A stretch of 64,000 nt of DNA from Streptomyces sp. NBC_01478. GTDB taxonomy: Bacteria; Actinomycetota; Actinomycetes; Streptomycetales; Streptomycetaceae. This document shows positions 1 through 8,585 of the stretch, piece by piece. Under the pieces are notes generated by a model. It had not been told where the DNA came from, did not search any database, and saw only the letters and a list, made by a program, of their open reading frames with translations. The position numbers and the translations under genes were made by a program. The first letter of the stretch is position 1; every line of letters starts with the position of its first letter. The stretch is from positions 12,009,501-12,073,500 of the forward strand of contig NZ_CP109444.1 in NCBI RefSeq assembly GCF_036227225.1. Direction: 5' to 3'.

Positions 1-251
1 ACCAGCCCAAGCTGCTGCTCGCGGTCCAGCGCGCCGGCATTGGTGGTCACGTTCACGCGCACACCGGCGCTGCCGCCGGCGGTCGAATGGGAGTCCGGGT
101 CCAGCTCGTGGATGAACGCGGCGGTGTTGTCGAGGAAGAAGGGGATCGCGGGCACCTTCTCCCATCGCATGATCGCCTGAGCGAGTTCCTGGGCGAGTGC
201 ATGCTTGTCGTCGAACGTCCCGGTCGGGGCGTACACGTCGATCATCGGCAT
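1..251 (-). CDS. Tautomerase-family protein, C-terminus outside window
   Basis: The reading frame runs off the left edge, so only about the first 83 residues are visible. It starts MPMIDVYAPTG, placing proline directly after the initiator Met, which is the hallmark of the 4-oxalocrotonate tautomerase superfamily, where the freed N-terminal Pro is the catalytic base. The ATG at 251 has an AGAGGA Shine-Dalgarno sequence 7 nt upstream; the same frame extends further upstream but would bury the Pro. The visible part (start, FLDNTAAFIHEL, then RVNVTTNAGAL) fits a stand-alone tautomerase-like protein. The substrate cannot be inferred. It shares a strand with the HD-domain gene upstream but is separated from it by over 400 bases. 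Confidence 0.7.
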   Translation of the reverse strand, partial: MPMIDVYAPTGTFDDKHALAQELAQAIMRWEKVPAIPFFLDNTAAFIHELDPDSHSTAGGSAGVRVNVTTNAGALDREQQLGL

Positions 252-680
252 GGCGATGTCCTCTCGTGAGTGGGGATTCGTGATGAAGAGACATCCTCGG
301 GACAGGGCTTGCTCCACCCGGTCCCGGTCGGTCCGCTGGCCACAGAGCCAGGAGAGCACGATCTTCCAGCCGGACAGCCGTCCATTCAGTGCGCTATCCA
401 TAGTGTGGGTCCACTGCCATTCCCGCTCACTCACCCAAACACGTGATAGCCCCCCTCATGCGCCCCGTGCGGGGCCGGCCGGGCGCGGCGATGATGCTGA
501 AGCTGCCGATCAATCAAGAAGGGCGCGCCGGACACGTCGCCGATGGTCTTGGCGTTCTGCAGCACCTGCTGCTTGGGTGCCGCGGTCCGGGTGCTGTGCG
601 CCTTCGATGGTCTTCGCGTTGGCTTGCAGGCTGACGCCCTCCTCCCGTCGTGTGTACCGGCGGCCTGCCTCTGGCTCTCG
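252..680. other. Intergenic stretch without a convincing gene
   Basis: About 430 bases separate the tautomerase and the HD-domain gene. Minus-strand frames around 500-640 contain short protein-like pieces (for example QNAKTIGDVSGAPFLIDRQL) in two different frames. This could be the decayed tail of a lost gene, but no family is recognisable. Confidence 0.3.
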
Positions 681-1262
681 TCAGCCGCCGGCTTGCCTGA
701 GCAGTTCAGCCGCGATCGAGAAGGGCGGCGCCGCCTTCGGAGACTTTCGGGCGTGCTTGACGATGGCCGCCTGGAGCGAGTGGTCGTCGGGCGACCGCGG
801 GTAGGCGAGACGCACGGGCTCCTGCAGTTCGGGGGAAAGCTCGGTGAAGCGACCGCCGTCGGTGAAGACGCCCTTGTGGGTCAGGTAGGTCAGCAGGCCC
901 ATGCGGTCGGCGAGGCCGAGCGAGCTGTGCAGGGCGATGGCTTCCCAGACCCGGCTGATGTCGCCGTCAGGGACCCCGTGCTCGGCCAGCAGCTTTGCGG
1001 CGAGGTCCGCCCCTTCGACCTCGAATCGGGCATTGCCCTCGGCAAGCATCCCCAGCCCGAGGTCGTGCATGACTGTGGCGGCGAACAGCAGACCCTCGTC
1101 GTATGCCGCATCGCTCAGCAGGTCTTCTTGCTGAGCAGTCAGCCGTGCGAAGTAGAAACTGCGCAGGCTGTGTTCGGCAATCTGCCTGTCCACCGTCTCG
1201 TGCAGGATCGCGAGGGCTGCGTCGGGGATGTCGCCAGTCGGTACAACCAGAGGATCGTTCAT
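681..1262 (-). CDS. Small HD-domain metal hydrolase (cyanamide-hydratase-like), copy 1
   Basis: A 193-residue protein carrying the HD superfamily signature: H31 in HSLRSFYFA, H66-D67 in VMHDLGLG and H112 in AIALHSS, with FEVEGAD at 80-86. This H...HD...H layout and the short length match the Ddi2-type cyanamide hydratase branch of the HD family rather than nucleotide phosphohydrolases; that is a family comparison, not proof of substrate. It is one of four paralogues here (others at 32083, 38559 and 46380) and aligns residue for residue with the 32083 copy over the motifs. A TAGGTT sequence 6 bp before the ATG suggests a leaderless mRNA. Unlike the other copies it has no GlxA-type regulator beside it. 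Confidence 0.75.
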   Translation of the reverse strand: MNDPLVVPTGDIPDAALAILHETVDRQIAEHSLRSFYFARLTAQQEDLLSDAAYDEGLLFAATVMHDLGLGMLAEGNARFEVEGADLAAKLLAEHGVPDGDISRVWEAIALHSSLGLADRMGLLTYLTHKGVFTDGGRFTELSPELQEPVRLAYPRSPDDHSLQAAIVKHARKSPKAAPPFSIAAELLRQAGG

Positions 1263-1403
1263 GGCCCGAACCTAAGCTGCCGTCGCCGTCCACAAAAAGT
1301 GGCCCGTGGGCCTTCCTCCGCTGCCATTGGGCCATGATCTCTAGTGATGTGGCCGTGCCTCTGCGCCATCACGTTGTCGGATGACCTGCGCCTGGGGGGC
1401 TTG

Positions 1404-2375
1404 TTAGGCGGTGGCGGTTGTTGAGTGCGGGGCTGTGGACAGCCCGGACAGGTAGCGTTCGGCGTCCAGGGCAGCGGCACAGCCGGACCCGGCTGCGGTA
1501 ATGGCCTGCCGGTATCGCGAATCGACGAGGTCTCCACAGGCGAAGACTCCATCGAGGTTCGTGTGCGTCGTGGGATGGGCGGCGCGCACGTAGCCAGCAG
1601 CATCGAGATCGACCTGGTCGCGGACGAGAGCGGACCGCGGGTCGTGTCCGATCGCTATGAACAGGCCCCTGACCGGCAGCTGCCGAGTCTCAGCCGTCAC
1701 GGTGTCACGAAGGGTGACACCCTCGACTCGCTGGTCACCGACAATCTCCGTGACCTGCGAGTTCCATACGAACTCCAGTTTCGGGTCGGCGAAGGCTCGT
1801 TCTTGCATCGCCTTGGACGCGCGAAGCCCGTCGCGCCGATGAATCACGTAGACCTTCTCGGCGAACCGAGTCAGGAAGGTTGCCTCTTCCAGCGCGCTGT
1901 CCCCACCCCCCACGACGGCGATCTCCAGTCCGCGGAAGAAGAATCCATCGCACGTAGCGCACCAACTCACCCCGCGACCGGAGAGTCTGTCCTCGCCCGT
2001 CAGCCCCAGGTGGCGGTAGCCGGAACCCATGGCCAGCACAACCGCGCGGGCGTGATGGCTGCGACCGGAACTGTCGAGTACGGTCTTGACCGGTCCTGTC
2101 AGCTGGAGGCCGACGGCGTCATCGGGCACGAGGTGAGCGCCAAAACGTTCGGCCTGCTTCCGCATCTGGGCCATCAGCGTTGGCCCGTCGATGCCGTCGC
2201 CGAAACCGGGGAAGTTCTCGACCTCGGTGGTCGTCATGAGCGCCCCGCCGCTGGTCACCGAGCCTTCGAAGACCAGCGGCTTCAGCTGGGCCCGGGCGGC
2301 GTAGATCGCGGCGCTGTACCCGGCGGGGCCCGAGCCGACGACGATCAGTTCGTGGAGCTCGGAATCACCGGACAT
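1404..2375 (-). CDS. trxB: Thioredoxin-reductase-like FAD/NADPH oxidoreductase
   Basis: A 323-residue protein with the FAD motif GSGPAG at 14-19, the redox-active pair C139-A-T-C142 in WCATCDG, an NADPH-binding [10 protein letters not shown] segment, and the C-terminal FAD motif FACGDLVD. These are the full low-molecular-weight thioredoxin reductase hallmarks. The start was set at the ATG at 2375, which overlaps the end of the dioxygenase gene by 11 nt and gives the expected N-terminus just before the FAD fold; a longer frame exists but adds an unrelated basic tail. Translational coupling to an iron dioxygenase suggests a job in redox maintenance within this pathway (for example reducing a thiol partner or the peroxiredoxins of the same regulon) rather than being the housekeeping trxB. 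That role is inferred. Confidence 0.85.
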   Translation of the reverse strand: MSGDSELHELIVVGSGPAGYSAAIYAARAQLKPLVFEGSVTSGGALMTTTEVENFPGFGDGIDGPTLMAQMRKQAERFGAHLVPDDAVGLQLTGPVKTVLDSSGRSHHARAVVLAMGSGYRHLGLTGEDRLSGRGVSWCATCDGFFFRGLEIAVVGGGDSALEEATFLTRFAEKVYVIHRRDGLRASKAMQERAFADPKLEFVWNSQVTEIVGDQRVEGVTLRDTVTAETRQLPVRGLFIAIGHDPRSALVRDQVDLDAAGYVRAAHPTTHTNLDGVFACGDLVDSRYRQAITAAGSGCAAALDAERYLSGLSTAPHSTTATA

Positions 2376-3561
2376 CGAAGCTGTCTCCCTTGACCGCCTT
2401 GCCCGACCCGCGAGCCCAGGACCACGCATAGCCCGGATCCTCGATGCCCGAGACGTCCGCGCCGAGCATGAGAGGCGCGAAGGTGTCGATCATGACCGCC
2501 GTTTCGTCCGTCGACTTCAGCGCAAGGGACTTCTCGTGGCTGCCGGGCTGGGGTCCGTGGATGTAGCCGGCAGGGTGCAGAGAGATCGAACCCTGGCTGA
2601 TCCCGGTGCCGGCGCGGCTCATGAAATCCCCGGTGTAGAAGAGGACTTCGTCGGAGTCGACGTTGGAGTGCGCGTAGGGCACCTTGACGGCGTCGGGGTG
2701 GTAGTCGAACAGCCGCGGCACGAACGAGCAGATGACGAACCGCGGTCCCTCGAACGTGATGTAGGTCGGCGGCGGCAGATGCAGCGCGCCGGTCGAGGGC
2801 ATGTAGTCGTGGATGTTCAGGGCGTACGGGTAGTTGTAGCCGTCCCAGCCGACCACGTCGAACGGGTGATACGCGTAGGCGTAGCGGGTGACGCCGGTCC
2901 GGGTCCGGACAAGCACATCGGCCTCACCCTCAGCCGGCGCGGGCAAGGACTCCGGACCACGAAGATCGCGCTCGTTGTAAGGCGAGCCGTCCAGGAACTG
3001 TCCCAGCGGCGACATGAAGCGCTTCGGCGGGCGGATGTGCCCTCCGCCCGTGCACTCGACGACAAGCAGACGCAACTCGTCCGAGGTCAGCCGCCACCGG
3101 TGGGTGGTTGAAGTGGGGATCACGACATAGTCGCCGTCACCGACCTCCATCGTTCCGTACGAGGACTCGAGTACGGCCGAGCCGGACTCGATGTAGCACA
3201 GCTCGTCGCCAACGGCGTTGCGGTAGAGACCGCTGCTGCGCACAGCCGCCACGTACAGCACCGACAGATCGGTGTTGGCCATGAGGAGATGACGGCCGGT
3301 CACCGGATCGTCGCCCACGCCCAGCTTGTGCGTGAGGATGTGACGCGGCAGCAGTGGAGAGTTCTTGACCTGCTCGCGGTTCTCGTACGCGACCTCTTCC
3401 GCATCTGTGATCACGGTGGGCAGGTTGCGGTGATACAGGAACGACTGGTTCCAGGTGAACCCTTCCTCGCCCTGCATCTCTTCGAAGAACAGGTTTCCTG
3501 CCGCGTCGCAGAACTGTGTGTGCCGGCGGCGAGGAACCTCACCCAGCCTTCGATAGAACAC
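2365..3561 (-). CDS. hmgA: Homogentisate 1,2-dioxygenase-like cupin ring-cleavage enzyme
   Basis: A 398-residue protein with the homogentisate dioxygenase fold: N-terminal cupin-like half ([14 protein letters not shown], then [11 protein letters not shown]) and a C-terminal half carrying the probable Fe(II) ligands, H298 and an acidic residue at 304/305 in [12 protein letters not shown], plus H329 and H335 in [18 protein letters not shown]. It is slightly shorter than animal and proteobacterial enzymes, as is usual for actinobacterial members. Starts at GTG 3561 with GGAGG 7 nt upstream. No fumarylacetoacetase, maleylacetoacetate isomerase or HppD is in view, so the natural substrate may be a homogentisate- or gentisate-like diphenol. 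Its promoter carries the paired palindromes shared with three other operons. Confidence 0.82.
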   Translation of the reverse strand: MFYRRLGEVPRRRHTQFCDAAGNLFFEEMQGEEGFTWNQSFLYHRNLPTVITDAEEVAYENREQVKNSPLLPRHILTHKLGVGDDPVTGRHLLMANTDLSVLYVAAVRSSGLYRNAVGDELCYIESGSAVLESSYGTMEVGDGDYVVIPTSTTHRWRLTSDELRLLVVECTGGGHIRPPKRFMSPLGQFLDGSPYNERDLRGPESLPAPAEGEADVLVRTRTGVTRYAYAYHPFDVVGWDGYNYPYALNIHDYMPSTGALHLPPPTYITFEGPRFVICSFVPRLFDYHPDAVKVPYAHSNVDSDEVLFYTGDFMSRAGTGISQGSISLHPAGYIHGPQPGSHEKSLALKSTDETAVMIDTFAPLMLGADVSGIEDPGYAWSWARGSGKAVKGDSFDVR

Positions 3562-3571
3562 TTGGGCACCT

Positions 3572-3634
3572 CCGATAGTCGGTGAACGTGCGCATATATC
3601 GGTGGAGTCTGCGAGTCTTCGGTCTTCGTGTCAA
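3572..3634 (-). promoter_or_regulatory. Promoter with paired palindromic operator for the dioxygenase operon
   Basis: Read on the minus strand: TTGACA (3634-3629), 17-bp spacer, CAGACT (3611-3606), then two 11-bp motifs at 3592-3602 (CCGATATATGC, a half-palindrome) and 3572-3582 (CCGACTATCGG), 20 bp apart. The proximal motif shares 2 nt with the GGAGG ribosome-binding site. An operator downstream of the -10 box suggests repression by road-block. Confidence 0.7.
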
Positions 3635-3668
3635 CCCCTCGCGGGTCCCGCCGGTGCGCGGTCGCCGA

Positions 3669-3732
3669 TTGACAGCCGGGTGTCCCGGGGTTAGCTTGCT
3701 ACCGATTAACGGTTTAGTCGTTCGATTATCGA
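3669..3732 (+). promoter_or_regulatory. Promoter with paired palindromic operator for the hydrolase-enolase-MBL operon
   Basis: TTGACA (3669-3674), 17-bp spacer, TAGCTT (3692-3697), then CCGATTAACGG (3702-3712) and the perfect palindrome TCGATTATCGA (3722-3732), 20 bp apart, followed by GGGGA and the GTG start at 3745. The layout matches the divergent dioxygenase promoter. Confidence 0.7.
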
Positions 3733-3744
3733 CTGGGGACGCAA

Positions 3745-4881
3745 GTGCGCGAGTTGATGACCGTTCCCATGGGAACGGAAACCAAGGCCACCGAGATCTA
3801 CTCAGGTGTGGCACGGATGGCGGGTGTGCTGTGGTGTACCCGGGCGCGCGCCACACCGGGCAAGACTGCTTCGACTGCCGTCCTGGTCGTTCACCCGTCA
3901 TCCAACTTCTTGGGGCACTACGCCTTGGACGCCTGGGCGCGGCGTGGTGTCGATGCGATCGCGATGACTACCCGGTACATCGGGAACGACAGCTCCCTCC
4001 TGCTGGAGAACTGCCTGCTCGACGTCGCCGCAGTGGTTGCTCAGCTGCGGAGAGAGGGTTACGAGCGGGTTGTACTCGTGGGCAACTCCGGAGGCGGCGG
4101 ACTCGTCGCCCTGTACCAAGAACAGGCTGCGCGCGCCACCATCACCGCGTCCCCCGGCGGCAGCGGACCGGATCTGACCCAAGCCACGCTTCCCCCTGTC
4201 GATGCGCTGGTCACCTTGATGGCACATCCCGGCCGGGCGAATCTGCTGGTCGAGATGCTGGACCCGTCGATAGTGGATGAGAGCTCGCCGTTCGAGCGTG
4301 ACGCGGATCTCGACATGTTCGACAAGCGCAATGAGCCTCCGTACGACCGTGAGTGGCTGGCGCGATACCGCGAAGCACAACGGGCCCGCAACGAACGGCT
4401 CACCGACTATGCGCTGGATCAGATCGCACGCGTCCGCGAGCTGAGCGACGGCCGTGTCAACGACGTTCCGATGGTGGTGCACGCCACGTGTGCCGACCCG
4501 CGAAACGTCGACCTCACCATCGATCCCTCGGACCGCGAGGCCGGCACGCTCTGGGGCGACGCGGCTGTTGCCAACCTGATCCCCACCACTCTCGGCCACT
4601 TCACCTCCGCACAGTCGTGGCTGTCCCAGTGGTCGCTTCGAACGAGCAACGGCAACGGTCCGCAACGACTCGCGCGAACCGACGTGCCGGTACACGTCAT
4701 CTACGGAACCGCCGATCAAGCCTGCTTCCCTGAACACGCACGACAGCTCTTTGACGCTGTGCCGCACGGTCGCAAGAAGATCAGCGCCATCGCCGGAGGC
4801 AAGCACTACCTCAACGGGCAGGCCGAACTCACGGAAACCATGGCTGACGTCCTGGTCGGCTGGATCGAGGACACCCTGTGA
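3745..4881 (+). CDS. Alpha/beta-hydrolase
   Basis: A 378-residue hydrolase. The nucleophile elbow is GNSGGG in VVLVGNSGGGGLVALYQ (around residue 115), a late acid lies in YGTADQACFP, and the catalytic His is in GGKHYLNG near the C-terminus, so the Ser-Asp-His triad looks complete. GTG start at 3745 with GGGGA upstream; alternative internal ATGs exist. It overlaps the next gene by 4 nt (GTGA), so the three plus-strand genes form an operon. It sits divergent from the ring-cleavage dioxygenase and shares the same operator type, so ester or C-C hydrolysis of a ring-derived product is plausible but unproven. Confidence 0.75.
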   Translation: MRELMTVPMGTETKATEIYSGVARMAGVLWCTRARATPGKTASTAVLVVHPSSNFLGHYALDAWARRGVDAIAMTTRYIGNDSSLLLENCLLDVAAVVAQLRREGYERVVLVGNSGGGGLVALYQEQAARATITASPGGSGPDLTQATLPPVDALVTLMAHPGRANLLVEMLDPSIVDESSPFERDADLDMFDKRNEPPYDREWLARYREAQRARNERLTDYALDQIARVRELSDGRVNDVPMVVHATCADPRNVDLTIDPSDREAGTLWGDAAVANLIPTTLGHFTSAQSWLSQWSLRTSNGNGPQRLARTDVPVHVIYGTADQACFPEHARQLFDAVPHGRKKISAIAGGKHYLNGQAELTETMADVLVGWIEDTL

Positions 4882-5960
4882 GTCTGATCGGCACCATCGA
4901 GACCTCCTGGCACAAGATCCCCCTTGGCGGCGGCCGGGGAGGTTCGGGAGCGACCGAGGTCGATCTCATCCTGGTCACCGTCACCGACGACGACGGTGCC
5001 ACAGGACTTGGCTTCACCTTCGGGCTGACCGGAGGCGCCGGCGCTGTCAGGCATTTGATCGACAACGACCTGACCGCACTCGTATTGGGCACACCGCTCG
5101 ATCACTGGCCAGCCACCTGGGAAGCTGTCTGGTCGCGGACACACCGGCTGGGCAGGGGGCATGCTCTTCCGGCGCTGTCAGCTCTGGACCTGGCCATCCA
5201 TGATCTTGAGGCGAAGCGGCGTGGTCTGCCCCTTTACCGGCATCTTGGCGTACACGCCGACACCGTCGAGATCTACGGCAGCGGACGCGCCACCCACCAG
5301 ATGGACGTGGCTCAGCTCATCGAGGGCACGCAGCGCTATGTAGAGGAAGGACTGCGTGCCGTAAAGCTTCGGGCCGGAGCGCTCGGAGTCGAGGAGGACG
5401 TCGCCAGGATTGCCGCCGTGCGAGCGGCAGTGGGCGACGGTGTCCGGCTCATGGTCGACTGCAATGAGAGGCTCGACCTCCCCACTGCGCTCTGGTTCTC
5501 CCGGCGCCTCGCCGAACTCGATGTCTACTGGCTCGAAGAACCACTGCGCTCGGATGACATAGACGGCCACCGCCGGCTCGCTGAGCAGACCGGTCTGCCG
5601 ATAGCAGTCGGTGAGCACCTTCTTGGCCGCTTCGAGTTCGCCCAGTACCTCCAGCAGGGTGCCGCGACAATCCTCCAACCCGACCCACCGCTGTGCGGTG
5701 GCGTGACGGAATGGCGCCGGATCTCGGCGATCGCCGAGGCGGGATCGGCCTTCTTGTCGCCGCACTTCCTGCCCGAACTCAACATCCACCTCGCGGCATC
5801 GGTGCCCAACTGCCCATACGTAGAGCACTTCCCGCTCATCGACGACGTTCTCCTCGAAACGATCGAGATCCGGAACGGGCGAGCCGTTCCACCTGAACGT
5901 CCGGGACATGGGCTCCTGTTCGACCCGGACGCCCTCCACCGGTACGCCCACCTCAAGTGA
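4878..5960 (+). CDS. Mandelate racemase / muconate lactonizing enzyme-type enolase
   Basis: A 360-residue enolase-superfamily protein. Metal ligands are D194 (VDCNE), E220 (WLEEP) and E246 (VGEHL); H296 (LSPHFLPE) pairs with D269 (QPDP), one residue off mandelate racemase numbering. The second-strand base motif is K163-L-R165, where mandelate racemase has KxK, so the usual second Lys is Arg. Family members abstract the alpha proton of a carboxylate in racemisation, dehydration or cycloisomerisation; R165 makes a plain racemase less certain. GTG start overlapping the upstream hydrolase stop. Probably acts on a hydroxy- or unsaturated acid of the adjacent catabolic route. Confidence 0.85.
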   Translation: MSLIGTIETSWHKIPLGGGRGGSGATEVDLILVTVTDDDGATGLGFTFGLTGGAGAVRHLIDNDLTALVLGTPLDHWPATWEAVWSRTHRLGRGHALPALSALDLAIHDLEAKRRGLPLYRHLGVHADTVEIYGSGRATHQMDVAQLIEGTQRYVEEGLRAVKLRAGALGVEEDVARIAAVRAAVGDGVRLMVDCNERLDLPTALWFSRRLAELDVYWLEEPLRSDDIDGHRRLAEQTGLPIAVGEHLLGRFEFAQYLQQGAATILQPDPPLCGGVTEWRRISAIAEAGSAFLSPHFLPELNIHLAASVPNCPYVEHFPLIDDVLLETIEIRNGRAVPPERPGHGLLFDPDALHRYAHLK

Positions 5961-5989
5961 CACATAGGAAACCAGCGAAGGAGTCGCAC

Positions 5990-6946
5990 ATGTCGCAAGC
6001 ATTTGCTTCCTCGGGCGACACTGCCCCCAAGGTCGAGACGTTGGAGACCGTTGGCGACGGCATCTGGGCCCTCACCGCAGAAGGCGACCCGAACGTCGGC
6101 GCCATCGAGGGCGAGGACTTCCTCGTCGCGTTCGAGGCGCGTGCCACCCCGCTCATGGCACGGCGGTGGCTCGAGAAGCTGCGTGAGCACACGGACAAGC
6201 CGGTCAAGTACCTGGTGCTGTCCCATTATCACGCCGTGCGCGTGCTCGGGGCAGCGGCGTTCGACGCCGAGGAGATCGTGGCGTCCGCAGAGACCAAGCG
6301 GCTCATCGGCGAACGCGGGAAGGAGGACTGGGACGTCGAGTTCGGCCGTATGCCGCGGCTGTTCGACGGATATGAGGAGATCCCTGGGCTGACCTGGCCG
6401 ACCAAGACGTTCGACCAGCACCTCAGCATCGATCTCGGCGGCACCCGGGGCACCGTGGAGCTGTCCTGGTTCGGCAACGGCCACACCTCCGGCGACATTG
6501 CCGCCTACGTCCCGTCGCAGAAAGTCCTGTTTGCGGGCGACCTCGTAGAGAACGGATCCGCCGTCTACACCGGCGACGCCTACCACCAGGACTGGATGAC
6601 CGGAACCCTGGACAAGGTCGCGGAACTCGATGTCGAGGTGCTGGTCGGGGGCCGAGGGCACATCGCCCACACCAAGGACGAATCGCAGCGCGCGATCGAG
6701 CTCACCAGGGACTTCATCCGCCGAATGTTCACGGCCGTGGAGAAGGTGAAGAACGCCGGCAGCGACATCAAGGACGCTTACCTGGCGGCCCGTGCCGAAC
6801 TGCTGCCGGACTACGGTGGAATGCCTGTGTTCGAACACGCGATGGTCTTCGATGTCCAGCGTGTCTGGGACGAACTCGATGGCAAGCGCCCCGCCATTTG
6901 GACCGTCGAGCGGGATCACGAAGTCTGGGACCGCCTCACCAAGTGA
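5990..6946 (+). CDS. Metallo-beta-lactamase-fold protein with altered metal motif
   Basis: A 318-residue protein of MBL fold. The usual HxHxDH motif reads H79-Y-H81-A-V-R84, so the Asp and second His that hold the other metal are missing, while later ligands remain (GNGHTSGD, LFAGDLVENG, GGRGH). It may bind one metal or use a different centre. ATG 5990 was chosen because GAAGGAG lies 6 nt upstream; an upstream ATG at 5957 overlaps the enolase stop but lacks such a site. Third gene of the operon begun at 3745. Related proteins include thioesterase- and lactonase-like hydrolases; substrate unknown. Confidence 0.8.
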   Translation: MSQAFASSGDTAPKVETLETVGDGIWALTAEGDPNVGAIEGEDFLVAFEARATPLMARRWLEKLREHTDKPVKYLVLSHYHAVRVLGAAAFDAEEIVASAETKRLIGERGKEDWDVEFGRMPRLFDGYEEIPGLTWPTKTFDQHLSIDLGGTRGTVELSWFGNGHTSGDIAAYVPSQKVLFAGDLVENGSAVYTGDAYHQDWMTGTLDKVAELDVEVLVGGRGHIAHTKDESQRAIELTRDFIRRMFTAVEKVKNAGSDIKDAYLAARAELLPDYGGMPVFEHAMVFDVQRVWDELDGKRPAIWTVERDHEVWDRLTK

Positions 6947-6959
6947 TCACCGAGCTTCC

Positions 6960-7501
6960 TCAGCGTTGCCCCTCCACGGTGAGAACGGCTTTGGCGATCG
7001 GCGCTCGGCCGGGCAGGGCGGGTGAGAGCCGCAGCAGCCGGCCGCCCGGATCGGTGACCATCTGCACGTTCACCCGTGTCGACGGTGCTTGACGCCCCTC
7101 TGTTCCTCAAGCTGTGATCATCAGGAGCGCTGAAGTGTCAGGCTGCTGGTGGCGCGGGGGAGTAGTCGGCCCCTCCGTCGCTGACCCGGTGGCACTGGGC
7201 GAGCATGCCGCTCAGCAGGACGAAGTCCGCGTCGGCCTCGCACAGGACCTTCAGCAGACCCGGCGCACGTTCGGCGAGCAGGTGATGACCGCGCTGGTGT
7301 AGGCGTGGGCGGTGGACTCGCTGATCCCGAACCCGGCAGCGATCTTCGTTAGGATGGCGTGTTCGCACAGGTACATCAGCGTCACCACCGCGCGCTGAGA
7401 CGGACGGACGGGTGACGACGAGCATGGCGACCCACTCCATGAGCGCATGGGGCAGGTCGAGTACGGCAGGACGGATGACCAACGAGGCCCCCGAACAGCA
7501 T
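6960..7501 (-). pseudogene. Broken IS5-family transposase
   Basis: Reading the minus strand, transposase-like segments occur in successive different frames: an N-terminal piece starting at the ATG at 7501, the helix-turn-helix region VVTLMYLCEH...IAAGFGISESTAHAYTSAV, then HLLAERAPGLLKVL, and finally VNVQMVTDPGGRLLRLSPALPGRA near 7000-7070. At least two frameshifts and a truncated C-terminus make it non-functional. An 11-bp inverted repeat (7483-7493 and 7534-7544, CGAGGCCCCCG) brackets its start and may be part of the old element end. Different from the intact element at 24226. Confidence 0.7.
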
Positions 7502-7688
7502 GGTTGAGACGTCAGACATCTCGACCAACAGCCCGGGGGCCTCGCTCGTTGCGCTTCGTGGACCGTCACCTGACCGGTGGCCAGCTCGAAGAAGCTCAGT
7601 CACGGAGCAGTGCTCCCGGCCGACGGCGGCTGCATCGCCTCCTGAGCTGCGCCAGCTCAGCCGCCAGGGCGGGCAGGTCCTCACAAAT

Positions 7689-7745
7689 TGGAGTTGACGC
7701 TCCATAAATGCCGTGACAGGATCCCAGAATGGAGTGAATACTTCA
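7689..7745 (+). promoter_or_regulatory. Promoter with two TGGAGT-N4-ACTCCA-type operators
   Basis: TTGACG (7694-7699), exact 17-bp spacer and CAGGAT (7717-7722) form a strong Streptomyces-type promoter for the peroxiredoxin gene at 7815. Two 16-bp inverted repeats, TGGAGTTGACGCTCCA (7689-7704) over the -35 box and TGGAGTGAATACTTCA (7730-7745) near the start point, lie 41 bp apart, about four helical turns. This looks like a repressor-controlled promoter (TetR-type site geometry). Confidence 0.65.
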
Positions 7746-7814
7746 TTATCGGGTTCCTTTGCTTCGCGCCGGGCCCGCACACCCCCTCACTCCGCTGATA
7801 CGAAAGGTCCCCTT

Positions 7815-8480
7815 GTGAACAGCACCCAGACGATCGCCGAGCAGGTCGTGACGTTCAAGGAGCACCTGGCCTCCCAGGCGCCCGCCGTGGTTCTGGGTCG
7901 TTTTGACGAGGAGCAGGCCGGTCTCGACCGGGCCGGCATCCCCTCCGGAGTAGCCCAGCCCGGGGCGGTCATGCCCGACGGCGATCTGCTCGACGCGCAC
8001 GGTGCTCCGACCAGCCTGGCCAAGGCCCGTGATGGCAAGCCGGCCGTCGTCGTCTTCTACCGCGGCGCATGGTGCCCCTACTGCAACATCGCCCTGCGCG
8101 CTTACCAGGAGCAGGTGGTCCCGGCCCTGAACACGCGCGGCGTTGTACTCATCGCGGTCAGCCCTCAGAAGCCGGACGGCTCACTGTCCGTCAGGGAGAC
8201 GAATGAACTGACCTTCCCGGTGCTGTCCGACCCGGGCAACCAGCTCGCCACCCCGCTCGGCATCCTCACCCACCCCACCGACGGCGCCCGTGAGTCCCAG
8301 GCCGCACTCGGCCTCGATGTGGCCGACGGCAACGGCGACGGCACTCCCAACCTTCCGATGCCCACGACCGTCCTGGTCGACGCCGCCGGCACGATCCGCT
8401 GGATCGACGTCCACCCCAACTACACCTCCCGCACCGAGCCGCAGTCGATCCTCGACGCCGTCGCGTCGCTGCTCGCCTGA
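7815..8480 (+). CDS. AhpC/TSA-type peroxiredoxin-like protein, copy 1
   Basis: A 221-residue thioredoxin-fold protein with C87 and C90 in YRGAWCPYCN, a CPYC variant of the peroxiredoxin site, and the C-terminal strand pattern TTVLVDAAGTIRWIDVHPNYTSR. Likely a thiol peroxidase or disulfide reductase of the cytoplasm. GTG 7815 was chosen because GAAAGG lies 7 nt upstream; a longer frame reaches into the promoter. Related to the protein at 18969 but controlled by a different kind of operator. Monocistronic. Confidence 0.82.
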   Translation: MNSTQTIAEQVVTFKEHLASQAPAVVLGRFDEEQAGLDRAGIPSGVAQPGAVMPDGDLLDAHGAPTSLAKARDGKPAVVVFYRGAWCPYCNIALRAYQEQVVPALNTRGVVLIAVSPQKPDGSLSVRETNELTFPVLSDPGNQLATPLGILTHPTDGARESQAALGLDVADGNGDGTPNLPMPTTVLVDAAGTIRWIDVHPNYTSRTEPQSILDAVASLLA

Positions 8481-8585
8481 CACCCGTACACGCGGGGACC
8501 GGGCATCCCTCCTTCTTCTCAGGAGCGGACGCAGCCATCCGTCTACTTTGCCTCGCCAATGCAGGCCCGGCAGTCTCACCAAGAG

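Noticed and set aside
1404..2375. Housekeeping thioredoxin system (trxA-trxB)
   Set aside because: No thioredoxin gene is adjacent and the gene is coupled to a ring-cleaving dioxygenase, so a dedicated role is more likely.
5525..6919. Long minus-strand open frame opposite the enolase and MBL genes
   Set aside because: Overlaps two genes with clear active-site motifs and has none itself.
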